Source: Homalodisca vitripennis (taxonomy: Eukaryota > Arthropoda > Insecta > Hemiptera > Cicadellidae). From it: a stretch of DNA of 64,000 nucleotides. The DNA lies in assembly GCF_021130785.1 (NCBI RefSeq), contig NW_025778915.1:1-64000 (forward strand), in the 5' to 3' direction. Below the pieces are notes generated by a model, which searched no databases, was not told the origin of the DNA, and worked only from the letters and a program-made list of their open reading frames with translations. Numbering within the stretch: the stretch's first letter is position 1; every line of letters begins with the position of its first letter. A program made the translations under genes and the position numbers. Shown in pieces: positions 9,503 to 19,818 of the stretch.

Positions 9503-10424
9503 ATGGTGAACGTAACTTCTGAAGAAGCGAAAAAACTTGATCAAATCGAAAAGAAATTAATCAAAGAATTTAAAGAACAGATTCGAATTGATGAAAAAGA
9601 ACAAGAATTTATTCAAAAAATCAATCAACCTGTAAACTTCTGCAATAAAAAACGTTGAGGGCAAAAATTGAAAATGTTTTAAGTGATAATCAAAATTTGA
9701 TGAATTTGGTTCCAGTTGTACGACAATTTGCCGATATTTCGATACCAGAATCTGAGTTTGAATTGCCAAAATTACCATCTTCAACACCATTTAGACCTCG
9801 AATCATTGAAGACTCTACCATAGTTCAACCAATAAGTCCTGGAACAACGGATATAATAATTGGTGAAATTGGTAAAAAATTTCTTCCTAGAGCAAAGGAT
9901 GATAAATTTGGTTTGTATTGGGACAGAAAAAAGAAAAGTTTTATGATTGGAAATTTGCCCGTGAATTTTGAGCATAATGATATAATTATTGAAGATAAAA
10001 ACATATAAAGGAACTCAAGGTTTATGGAGATTATTAACAGGCACTGATGTTCCAAAAGACGGTTTATATTCTGAAGAAGACTTGAAAAAGTATACAGAAA
10101 TTTTATGGAAATCTGATTCAATTTACAAAAATAATGAATCCATCAACTAAGAAACCAAAGTCAAGTAAAGGTAAAAAATATCTCAATTTGATTAAACCAA
10201 TTTGGGAAAAACGAATCGAAGGATCAGGTGTAAGAAAATACAGTGATAATAAGATTGAATACAGATATATCGACGATTTGACAAAACTCGTTGGAATTAT
10301 TAATTATATTTATGCTCAAGGAAAAGGCTGGAAACAACCACATTTTTTGAACGAAAAGAAAGCGATTAAAGATTTTATTTCGAACAAACTTGATGAAATG
10401 ATTGAAAAACCTGATGGAAATTAA
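9503..10424 (+). pseudogene. DUF8207-like Polinton structural protein, frameshifted
   Basis: Starts at ATGG after TTTTTTCTAATTAA with a charged coiled-coil N-terminus (about residues 1-45). The middle (open frame 9655-10008) holds KFGLYWDRKKKSFMIGN, then YKGTQGLWRLLTG in the next frame. The C-terminal frame (10134-10424) has PKSSKGKKYLNLIKPIWEKR and a YRYIDDL...I helix. This order matches a protein common in arthropod Polinton-like loci that I recall as DUF8207; the name is from memory of the family pattern. Its function is unknown and a virion role is inferred from position. Two frame breaks occur, near 9645 and 10003. The end overlaps the start of the phospholipase gene. Confidence 0.75.
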
Positions 10425-10822
10425 ATATTTAAAACGAGTTTTGCCGGCAATAAGTTCATCTATGATTGAGGGTAGTGGACTTTTGAATGATTTTATCAAC
10501 AAATTTACCTTTTGAATTACACGTACCAACTTATCAGTATCTGGGGCCTGGCACAAAACTCGAAAAAAGACTAAAAAAAAGAGGAGATCCTGGTATAAAT
10601 AAATTAGATCAAGCTGCTATGGAACACGATATTTTTTATGCAAAACATAGAGACACAAATTCCAGACATATCGCAGATAAAGTTTTGCAAGATAAGGCAA
10701 TGGATAGATTTTTATCAAAAGATGCTAGATTAGGTGAAAGATTTGTTGCACTTCCAACAGCTGGAGCAATGTTTTTGAAGAGAAAACTAGGAATGGGAAT
10801 CGAAGAGAACTTGAAATTTTAA
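10414..10822 (+). pseudogene. parvovirus-VP1-type phospholipase A2 domain protein, one frameshift
   Basis: The ATG at 10414 overlaps the end of the preceding gene. The calcium loop YLGPGT and the catalytic helix AAMEHDIFY with its His-Asp pair are intact in the open frame 10487-10822, as is the C-terminal basic region. One break near 10490 separates the first codons, which include MIEGSGLLNDF. Such domains in virion proteins are known from parvoviruses, where they help the particle leave endosomes, and the same fold is common in arthropod Polintons. The next gene starts 9 bp after the stop. The homologue is at 58765-59165. Confidence 0.88.
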
Positions 10823-10831
10823 CTATATAAA

Positions 10832-11780
10832 ATGGGAGGTGAATGTAAATTTCAGCAAAAATCAGAAAGAAAAAAAAATAAAATCCGCTTTTAAGAAAAA
10901 AATACCCGTTAGTATTCAATTTAAAATAGATCAACTAAAAAAAGATGTCGAGATTGAAGATTTTAAAGCAGAATATGATAACAAACTTGCAAATTTCATG
11001 AGTTCAAATGAAGTTGCTGATAAAATAAAAACATTGGAAAAAGAAGTTGATGATGGTGTAAAAAAAATTATTTACCAATTTAATGTCTCATATCGAAAAA
11101 GCTGATAAAATTACTGAAGCGATCAAAGTTGAAAAGAATTATGTTAGTTTGGCTAATAAAAAAAAGAATTGTCGGTGTTCGACCTGGTATTGACAAACAT
11201 GATGTTGTTGTTAAAGAACAAAATTTTAAAACCTCTAAAATTATCAGAAAACATCGATATTGTTTGATTTACATGATCCGAATGTTAAAAAATGCCTTAG
11301 ATTTTAAAGGAAAAAGAATTAGCAGTGTTAGTAAAGGAATTAATCCATTTGATGTTGTTGTAATGATTCAATTAGAAGATCATATTAAAATGTTTAATGG
11401 AACTAAAACAAAAATTACGAGAATCATAAACAGCATGTTAAAGATTTTACAACAGAAGTCTATGAAAAAACTTGAAGCGAGAAGTAAAAGATCTATAGAA
11501 AATTGTGATGAAAAATTTACAAACTTTGAGGAAAATTTCAATCTATATAAAGCCGATCTTATTGAAAAAGGTCAATAAATTTCAAGAGGATTTTAATGAA
11601 ACCTATAGAGAAAAATGTGAAGTTTCTAAAAGAGTAGCTATTAATCAAGCTTTACTTCATAACAAATTAAATAAACTAGAAGAAAACTTTAATAAATTTA
11701 AAGAAGATGTCGATAAAACTTTTGAAAACATCGACAACAACAGATTTAATGGAGTAGGTGGTTACGATGATTCAATTTAA
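10832..11780 (+). pseudogene. deletion fusion: pVI-like N-terminus joined to coiled-coil fibre-like protein
   Basis: The first part (to about 10940) matches the N-terminus of the separate gene at complement 58756 in the right element. It then runs in frame into the coiled-coil protein that there starts at 57903, skipping its first residues and the whole protease. The coiled-coil part contains two copies of a motif of the form K-R-I/V-...-V-x2-G-I-...-D-V-V-V (RIVGVRPGIDKHDVVV near 11167; RISSVSKGINPFDVVV near 11322), like the shaft or knob-adjacent repeats of fibre and tail proteins. It ends in a Gly-rich GVGGYDDS tail. Three further frame breaks exist (near 11075, 11230 and 11570). A virion spike role is inference. 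Confidence 0.75.
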
Positions 11781-11796
11781 ATTTTTTCTTTTGTAA

Positions 11797-11940
11797 ATGG
11801 CGCTCATATACTGTGTGAGGTGCAAAGAGAAAACTGCCACAAACGATATAAAATACTATGCAAACATTAACGGAGTTAAGAGAATTTCTGGAAAATGTGC
11901 TGAATGTAACGCTAAAAAGAGCCAATTTATAAAAACTTGA
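11797..11940 (+). CDS. 47-residue zinc-ribbon protein, DUF5679-like
   Basis: An intact short gene after TTTTTTCTTTTGTAA, starting MALIYCVRCKEKT and ending KKSQFIKT. It has two C-x2-C pairs (CVRC and CAEC) about 30 residues apart around a conserved KYYANINGVKRISGK centre. This matches the small zinc-ribbon family I know as DUF5679 from large DNA viruses. It is one of very few unbroken genes in the left element. The copy in the right element (about 56694-56834) has a late frame break. Role unknown; a small basic nucleic-acid-binding or virion core protein would fit. Confidence 0.75.
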   Translation: MALIYCVRCKEKTATNDIKYYANINGVKRISGKCAECNAKKSQFIKT

Positions 11941-12003
11941 TTTGAAATTTTTTCCTAATAAATAGAGATCGCGGGACATTACAGTGCTTTCGATCTTTTT
12001 ATC

Positions 12004-12368
12004 ATGCAACACGAAAGAGATTTGAAAAAAGAACATTGGGATGACATTTCTCAAAAATATGAATTATCCGAAGATATGATGAGATTATACGTAAACAAAT
12101 TGAATTGGTATAAACATTGCTAAATATCAAACTTTATCATCAGAGTTCATTCAAGAAAATATACATTATCAATTAAAAGATCATATGTTCTGTTCTTTGT
12201 CTCCATCAACACTTGAGTATAAAGTTTTTGGATGAAAATAAAGATACAGTTGATTGGAACAATATTATAGATAGCGGTTACTATCCTGTGCAAATTTTAT
12301 TGAAATATGTGACCGAGATCGCAAAATTTAAGGAAGAGAATCCTGAATATGACGAAGTAGATCATTAA
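12004..12368 (+). pseudogene. small conserved Polinton protein with LSE/VNW repeats, frameshifted
   Basis: ATG at 12004 is conserved in both elements (complement 56623-56625 in the right). The right copy keeps an open frame of 98 codons, and the recurring pattern L-S-E-x-M/F-I...N-W-x-N-I is visible (LSEDMMRLYVNKLNWYNI, then LSPEFIQDNI, then TVDWNNII). Similar short helical repeats occur in giant-virus proteins. The leader just upstream is TTTTTCCTAATAAATAGAG, that is, the usual motif with ATAG instead of ATGG in both copies, so either the start moved 3' or the motif serves only transcription. Function unknown. Confidence 0.55.
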
Positions 12369-12502
12369 AAATGACTCTAATCTTTTTAATTATTTTACTA
12401 AAATTTAATATCTTTTCTTATAAAAACGTACATTAGATCGATGAAAAAATGATATCTTTCTTATACATGATGTTTAAAATTTCTAAATTTTTCTCTTATT
12501 AA

Positions 12503-13705
12503 ATGGCGGACTACAGAAAATATGCTAGTGATATTGAAAGGGCGGAGTTTAAAAATTTCTATCCAATTAGTAAACAACATTTGAATGAACCGAATAAAAG
12601 AACTGAGTTTAATATTGATTTTGGAGATAACTTTTGCTCGTCTAACTTCCAGTTTTATATTTTCTGGAACTTTAACAAAACAAGATGGTCAAGCATATCT
12701 TGGAACTGATAATGTTAGATTAATCGATAATTTTATACCGTTTTTATTTTCTAAGATTGCAGTAAGAAAACACAATAAATTGATAGAAGAAGTCGAAAAC
12801 TGTGGTCAATTAAGCACTATTAAAGGAACTATTTCGTATTCAAAAAGTGATGTTATTTCTCAAACTTCTAATGGCTTTGAATCAGATTTTAAATTTGGTG
12901 TTTTTGAAGCAGCTGGAAATTTAATCTCATTTTGGATTAGGATTTTTTGAAAATGTTACTATTCCGATCTATAAAGGAAGATTTTATCTAAGTTTTATAA
13001 GGGCAGAAGACGATGATGCGATATTAAAAACAAAAACTGGAAATGATATGCCAGTTGATGGCAAAATTACAATTACAGATTTTTTTATTAGAGTTCCAAT
13101 GATTGATTATAAAACCACGAGTAAAATTAGGTTGATTGATGAAATTACAAAAAGTCAAAACATTATGTTTAATTTTCTAGATTGGCAATGTATTGAGCAA
13201 AAAGGTATTTCCGGAACAAACTTATTCGTTCGATATCACAAATATTTATAGAAACATCTTCAATCCCAAGTTCATTATTATAGGTTTTCAAACAGATAGA
13301 CAGAATAATCAAGAAAAAAAATCCTTCAAAGTTTGATAGTTTGGATGTAAAAAAAATATCAGAGTAAAATTGAACGGTTCTTATTATCCAGATGAATTAA
13401 CAAAATTTAAACATTTCCGGAGGTCTTTTCAGAATCATGTATCAGATGTATCAAGATTTTAAGAAAGTTTACTGTAATAATAAGGAAATGTATTACAATC
13501 CTAAAGAATTTTTAGCGAATAGACCTATTTATGTGCATTGATACAACAAAGAGTTTGACAAATATTTCTGGTTCAAAGAAACGATATAATTATCAATTTG
13601 GATTTTCAGAGTGCGGTTACCAATGCGGTTTGTTATGTTGTCGTTGTCTCTGATAAATTGCTTGAATATGATGTAATCAGGAGTAATATAAGGGAGATAC
13701 AATGA
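12503..13705 (+). pseudogene. major capsid protein candidate, double jelly-roll family, frameshifted
   Basis: Starts MADYRKYASDIERAEF after TTTTTCTCTTATTAA and ends at TGA 13703-13705, about 400 codons. Recognisable blocks in order: FYPISKQHLNEPN, DNVRLIDNFIPFLFSKI, KGTISYSKSD, then (about 12985-13240) a second half with ITDFFIRVPMIDYKT and FNFLDWQCIEQKGISG, and FQTDRQNNQ near 13288. This order fits the double-jelly-roll capsid family of arthropod Polintons. There are at least five frame breaks here. The homologue at 54892-56122 is broken at mostly different places, so the ancestor was intact. It is the last gene before the LINE insertion. Confidence 0.8.
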
Positions 13706-13780
13706 GAAAAACTCGGCCATACTTCCTACAATCAAATCTGTTTTAAAGTAATGGCCAAGTGATCCCAATTGAACCTAAAG

Positions 13781-16295
13781 AATTTTGAAACAAGATAATT
13801 TTGAAATAAGATAATTTTGAAACAAGATAATTACAGATTGTAATAACTTTTAGTTGGTATATATTCGTAGTTAAAATATGCCTTAAGTTTGGTATCGCTT
13901 AAATTTTTATTAAAAATATCTAATTCTATGTTACTTAAACTACTTACATCTATTTTATTTTTACGGGCTAATTTTATCCTGTTTATATGTATATAAAGAA
14001 TCTAAAGATATGATATTTTTTTATCTTGAATCTAGTCATAATATGTTTTTTAATGTTAGAAAGGTTTGAAATATTTTTGTTACCCCAAATGGTTATTGCA
14101 TAATTTAGAAAAGGACATGACTAATGCTGAAAATACTGACTTTTTGAAGTTTTCTTCTTTACATACATATAACGGTTTCAAAGCTTTTTTTAATTTGTTT
14201 TTCTATATGGTTAATATGTTGATTAAAATTTAAGTCTAAGTCTATGATACAGCCTAAGTACTTATAACATTCTACCTTTTTTTATTGGTAATCTAGGTCA
14301 TATTAGTTCTGGAGATAATTCTATATATTCTGTGTTTTTTTGAAAGTTTTAAAGTTATAATTTATTTTGTTGTAGCCAATTAATTAATTTTCGTCAGGTC
14401 CTCGTTTGTTTTTTTATATAAATCGTTACCTTTAACTATTAAGGCTGTTGTCATCGGCAAAGAGTACTAATTCGCCATGTAAATTAAGGGTTGTTTATAC
14501 TATTGATATATATTATAAACAAAAGAGGACCAAGACAACTTCCCTTGAGGAACTCCACAGGTGATTTTTTCTAAATTTGAAATTTTGTTGCCAATTTTTG
14601 TATTACAGAACCTGTTATCAAGATAACTAGCAAATAAATCTAAACATTTACCTCTAATTCCTAAATGTTCTAATTTGTATAGTAATAATATCTTAAAATC
14701 TACAGTGTCAAAGGCTTTCTTAAGGTCTAGAAATGAGATTAGTGTATTTTGATCAATACTGTTAACAACTAAATTGATTGCTTCCTCTGTATTTTTGTTA
14801 ACTCTAAAGCCAAATTGTTTTCTTGATAACAGGTTGTATTTTTCCAAAAAAGCTATATAATCTCTCATACAAACATTTCTCAAATATCTTGCCAATTATT
14901 GGTAGTAGACTGATTGGTCGAAAATTGGATGGATCTGATAAAATTCCTTCACTTTTGTAGATTGGGCTGATTGTTGCTATTTTTAATCTATCGGGAAAAA
15001 TGCCAGTTTGAATACTTCAGTTAAAAATGTATGCTAGTGGTTCACTTATTATGTATAACAAGATTTTTGATTAGTTTTGATTGGAATTTTATCTGATCCA
15101 CTTGCTTTATCATTCTTTAAAAGTTTAATTTTGGTCTCAATTTCTAGTTTTGGTAATTTTCAGAGAGATATATAGAGTTCGGATTTGATTTCATTTTTTC
15201 GTTTTCTAGATCTGGAATCTTTGAAAGCCAATTCTGAACCAATGTTTGCAAAGAATTTGTTCATTGTATTTAAATCACCTGTGTATCTACAAGGTTTTTT
15301 TGGATTTTATTTAAAAATTTGTTTATAATATTCCATTTGGTTTTTGAATCAGATGCCATTTCAATCAGTTCTTTATAATAGTTTTCTTTTAAAATATTGC
15401 TATAAATGTTTAATTTTCGATTTATAAAATTTTGCTTGTTCAAATCTCTTTTGTCTATACAGTTTATTTCTAACTTTAACGGCGGTTTGAATGCCAATTG
15501 TAAGCCAATTTTTGTCATCTGAATGAATTTTGAATTTTGGTTTGTTATTTTTTAGAAAGGTTTTTGAAATTAGTTCATGAAGGTGTTGATAAGCGCTATT
15601 TACATTATTAAAATCTATAGATTAAGCTTAATTTCTTTTAAGAACTCATCTGTGATCTTCATTCTTCGTGAGGGTTGCGATGACGTGGGTTGGAGGGTGC
15701 AGAAAGGGGTCGAGTGAATGAAACAAGGTGTTGCGGAGTGCTGAGGCAGTGTAGCCAGATGTTCAGAGTGTGAGGCTGCGGTTGTGATAACAAGTCCTTG
15801 ACCGTCGGCTGCTTCAGGATGTTGCACAACACTGCAAGATCACGTCATGGTGATAACAACGTCCGCTGCTTCGAGATGTTGCACAACGCAGATCAGTGAC
15901 TGTAGAACCACATCATAGTGTCGCTTGAAGTAATGAAATAGGCATGATTAGAAAATGTCTTGATGAACTGAATGATTCACACTGTCTTGAAGGAAGAGAT
16001 GTTATGATGGATGAGTCTTAAAGATGGTGTAACGTGGTTAAAATTGTAGAATATAAAGCACTGAACTTGTCACTACGGATTTAATTTCACTAAGTCTTGT
16101 TCCAAATAGAGCTGAAGATGAAGAGAATGCGATATTAAACCAGTAAACAGTGAACTTTTAACATTCCTGGATTCAAAAGTATAGAGTAAAATTTAAATAT
16201 GACTGACTAGTGTGAGGTCTGGACGGGAAAGGCTGTTCTCCTGTGTGCCGCGCAGTGCTACCAACATTTCTCGCTCAAACGGTATAATGCCAACA
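13781..16295 (-). mobile_element. non-LTR retrotransposon inserted in the left Polinton, internally deleted
   Basis: Read on the minus strand, the 3' end at about 13781-13832 is a short tandem array (units near AAGATAATTTTGAAAC). A reverse transcriptase fragment at 14500-14895 shows FLDLKKAFDTVD and GVPQGK, two core RT motifs; the catalytic YxDD box is degraded. An RT-linker fragment lies at 15270-15518. The 5' leader is GC-richer (15600-16295). No endonuclease domain is found, so the copy is rearranged. The 5' end abuts the inner edge of the right terminal repeat. Exact insertion duplications were not resolved. Confidence 0.8.
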
Positions 16296-16303
16296 TATTC
16301 TAA

Positions 16304-16599
16304 ATTCAACATTCGAGTATTATAAATTTCCACAATTTATGTTGTCATACTGTCATGAAAAATTGCTTGAATACAGTTTACCATAGTTTATTTAAGTAAA
16401 TTGTATTGTGAATTGTTTTTACATATTTATGGTGTATTGAACAGTATTTGTATTGGATTTTTTGGGCTGTCCCAAAAGTGGTCCAGAACCGCCATAATTA
16501 TTATCTTGTTTTTACATATTTATGGTGTATTGAACAGTATTTGTATTGATTTTTGGGCTGTCCCAAAAGTGTCCTAGAACCCTCATATTCATATCTACT
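16304..16599 (-). repeat. right terminal inverted repeat of left Polinton, with 93-bp internal tandem duplication
   Basis: Reverse complement of 1661-1857, extended by a tandem copy: GTTTTTACATATTTATGGTG begins at 16415 and again at 16508. The outer copy ends at the terminus ...CATATCTACT; the inner copy carries diverged bases (AGTGGTCCAGAACCGCC in place of AGTGTCCTAGAACCCTC). Confidence 0.9.
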
Positions 16600-16605
16600 T
16601 CCGTG
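16600..16605. repeat. target-site duplication TCCGTG, right copy
   Basis: Exact partner of 1655-1660. Removing the element plus one copy predicts an empty site reading CTCAGATCCGTGTATGTATA. Confidence 0.92.
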
Positions 16606-16770
16606 TATGTATATTTTTTTTTATCGTGGCAACGAGACAAATTCAAAATTAGCGCCAGAAATACAACTCACTCGAAACAGAAGTAATCATACACGTGTAA
16701 AGCGTATGGCGTTTCGAGCGCGGCAGCGGGTAGCTGGTAGTTTGAATTATAAGTAACTACGTAACAAAAC

Positions 16771-16810
<40 letters not shown>
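16771..16810. repeat. (TG)n microsatellite
   Basis: About 20 uninterrupted TG dinucleotides in host flank DNA. Confidence 0.97.
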
Positions 16811-16815
<5 letters not shown>

Positions 16816-19056
16816 CTACCACTTGACTACTTCCATATCTTTACTTACCTTTACATAATCATAATGACTTATCACCTTTTGACCAGAAAACTAATAAAAG
16901 AATTTAACGCAATTTTTATTGTTTAATAACTGCACTAATCGCAAAAATTATTCATTAGCATGTTCTGCTAAAAAATGCTGGCAGTTACTTAATAAATAAA
17001 CGTAGTATTTGAAAAACATGCCTTTTATCATAAGTTGCAACTATGTACTTTGTGTTTTGACCAGGAATCTGTTTCCTTGAGAGGTCTATGAGATTTGTCA
17101 CACGTATCGTTTCGATGGCTTTGCATTGTCTTTAGTTAAACATATATACAAGATTAGCAAAAGGCTAATTTATCCTTTATGTATATCCACTACATAGCAT
17201 GAATGGTTTAAACATTTGGTTAGTTATTATGAACTATACATTGTTATCATTCCGCCTATTTTTATCGGTTTAAGTTAGAGAAATTAAAATTAGTGTTGCG
17301 GGTTCGATAGAAACTAAATTTTGACTTATTAGATCTTAGAAACTCGTTCACCAATGTTAGGTTCCATCTTACTCAATTTGCAAATGCGCATATATACAAT
17401 GTGACATTGATTAAAATCAATTACGTCATCCCGTCAGCCAGCCGCGTCCGCCAGGGAGGCGCTGCACGGGTTATGACGCCTCGCGCAGCGTACTGATTAC
17501 TATTTGTCCCGCTACTAGTTGACTAGTGTATTTATTGGTATAAAAAAATATTTGTTTTAATTTGTCTGGAAGTAGCGATTATAATCTTCTTAAACCTTTT
17601 GCAACACTAAGAGATAATGAACACTTAAGTGGGATAAGTTATAAATATGTTTGGCATGCATAATAAACAACATTGCACCAAAAACTGTACAGGCCGTACA
17701 AACCATTAAAAATTACAAGTTATAGAAAAAAATAAACATGACACTATAAATTAATCAAGTAAATTAGTCAAAATCTAACCCTAGGTATGGTCTACAAGGG
17801 CTTTTGTACGATTTTTCCTGTGGAATGCTTTAAAAAACTAATACCAACTGAATTCTGCTTATCTAAATCTCTCAATTTTCTTTATCTATATAAGTATATT
17901 AAATGAGTATAGATCTAAACCGGTATGTGTAAAATTTAGATCTATATTTCATAAAGTTTTTGCAAAATGTATAAATACTAATTAATTGTTACCATCTCTT
18001 ATTTTTATAATATTGTATGGCTCTAATTACTTCTAGTTTTACTTTTACTATACAATGTTTCAATGCATGTTACTCAAGTTGCACCTTCAAGAATGTTGGG
18101 CTAAATGTGTAGAACCTATGACACTTTATGAGACTTAATAGGATATGTTACAGTCATTGGTCAAAGATTCTTCTATAGTTGTTTATTTTATTCTTAAAGG
18201 CAACGTTAATCAGGATTATATTAAAATTTTTGTTTACGTTTGTAAGTTACAGTGAAGTTAAATATTTATAACTAAAAACGTTAAGAACTGAGTGGTAAAA
18301 GTTGTTATGTATAATTTTACTTGAAGTTAACTTTGTGTGTTATTGTAGGAGCGTTTCAAATGTTTGTAAAGGAAATAGGATTTATTTTAAACATGAAATT
18401 TTTTTACCCTATATTGAAGTTAAAAAAAAAGTTCGTAAATAAATGAAATAACCAAAATGGGTATCATTTATCTACCAAAGAGACAGTTGCACAGTGAAAA
18501 GGCCAGTTTGCTAAGGTGGCGAAAAAGCAAACGATAATTTTGTACTCATATTACAAACAATAATTAACTGTATACGAACGTGATACATTATCAAGTGCGC
18601 GCTGATCGTATGACAACGTAATTTTATTAAAATTACGTTTAATAGTAAATAAACAATGCTAAACATTTATATTCAGACGTAATTGCCAAGAGCAATGCAC
18701 AAAACAACAGAGTGACATAGGTTATGCGACTGTAGTTTGTACGAGTATATGAAACCGGCTATCGGAACGTGACAATGTACAGTACACTAGTCTCTGAGGA
18801 ATGACCAGATAACCCGTCCACCATTCTACTGTTTTACTGCCAAGTCGCGTCGTTTTTTATTGCACAACCTACCATGTTTGTTCGTTCCATTTGAACGGCG
18901 GAACAACATTCAAACAAATATGTTGCTGAATAGACTGGGATTTTTGAAAGATATTAATTTATTTCTTGTTTCCACGAAGAATATCATTAAAGATACTGTT
19001 TTAAATAACGAAAATCGTAAAGGAGATTCCACGTATTTTAGTTAGCTTTTTCCTAC
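16811..19056. other. AT-rich host DNA, one GC-rich island at about 17425-17515
   Basis: No supported gene. The island around GCCGCGTCCGCCAGGGAGGC stands out from the surroundings and might be a fragment of a SINE or an exon, but I cannot identify it. Confidence 0.4.
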
Positions 19057-19275
19057 TTGTGAGACTGGTAAGAGCATCTAAATTGGCGTGGGATTCGGTA
19101 TCTGCATGTCGAAAGATAACTAAGCCACTTTGAACTTTCACAAAGTACTCTTGGGTTTCTGAGAGATTGCTGATGCACCGCAGTCTCATTACAGGTTCCT
19201 GCCGACTCCCCTTTAGGTCACCGAGCTTCAAGGTTTTTTCCCAATGACTACGAATGATCTGAGGGAAATATCTAT
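19057..19275 (-). CDS. candidate internal exon, unknown protein
   Basis: On the minus strand an acceptor TTACTTTCAG ends at 19276 and a 73-codon open stretch follows, with ordinary codon composition unlike the AT-rich surroundings, to a weak donor (GTAGGA) near 19056. The peptide begins DRYFPQIIRSHWEKTL and contains VMRLRCISNLSETQEYF and SGLVIFRHADTESHANL. I do not recognise the family. No neighbouring exon was identified, so this could also be an isolated retrotransposed or degenerate fragment. Confidence 0.35.
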
Positions 19276-19429
19276 CTGAAAGTAACATTAAAACAAATTG
19301 GTATGAGTTTGGAGTGATAAATGCTATTGTAATGATGTTTGTCATTTCACTTTTTCTAAGAAGCTTAATAAAACAATTCAGAAAAAGAACATAAATGTAT
19401 TCAAATGGGTCCAGGATGTAACATTTTAC

Positions 19430-19818
19430 GACCTGTAGAATAACCGAAGAGTATATGTTAAACTAAAACAGTCTGTTAAAAATGTTTTGTGCTACCCCAC
19501 AGCTTTTTGTTACATTTTTAAATTATTCAAACAGTTCTTCTTTTCTAAAGAGTTTCAAGATTCTACTAAGCACAGCTGAATGTCTGTATGAATTTTAGAA
19601 GAGAATAATGTAAACTACCAACACGAATTATGATGGAGATGACGTCACAAATTAAATTTGTTACTCACAGTACACATGTTGACGTGTGACAGTGGATTAA
19701 TATGGCAATAAATTACATTTATATGATTTAATGACCTGTAGAATAACCGAAGAGTGTATGATAAACTTAAAACAGTCTGTTTAAAAATGTTTTTGAGCTA
19801 CCCCACAGTTTTTTTTGT
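19430..19818. repeat. pair of about 83-bp direct repeats
   Basis: GACCTGTAGAATAACCGAAG opens two similar stretches, 19430-19512 and 19733-19818, both running through CAGTCTGTT and GCTACCCCACAG. The copies differ at several bases. The sequence before the second (AAATTACATTTATATGATTT) resembles the first bases of the window, so this is probably part of a dispersed repeat. Confidence 0.7.

Larger units (their letters stand above)
1661..16599 (+). mobile_element. Polinton/Maverick virus-like element, left copy (14.9 kb)
   Basis: The boundaries are set by terminal inverted repeats beginning AGTAGATATG and a perfect 6-bp flanking duplication. The inside carries the Polinton core set: protein-primed family B polymerase, A32-type packaging ATPase, major and minor capsid candidates, a phospholipase A2 and a fibre-like protein. 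It also has a BRO-N gene and small zinc-motif genes. The integrase is lost except for a stub and the protease is lost completely, so this copy cannot be autonomous. Nearly all genes are broken by frameshifts or stops. A LINE of about 2.5 kb has inserted between the capsid gene and the right terminal repeat. The second copy at 52753 onward is homologous gene by gene but inverted. Confidence 0.93.

Noticed and set aside
9277..9509. Overlapping Phe/Arg/Val-rich open frames on the plus strand
   Set aside because: All frames are open because of the short ACGT repeat; the same happens at 60040-60317 on the minus strand. No leader motif precedes them.
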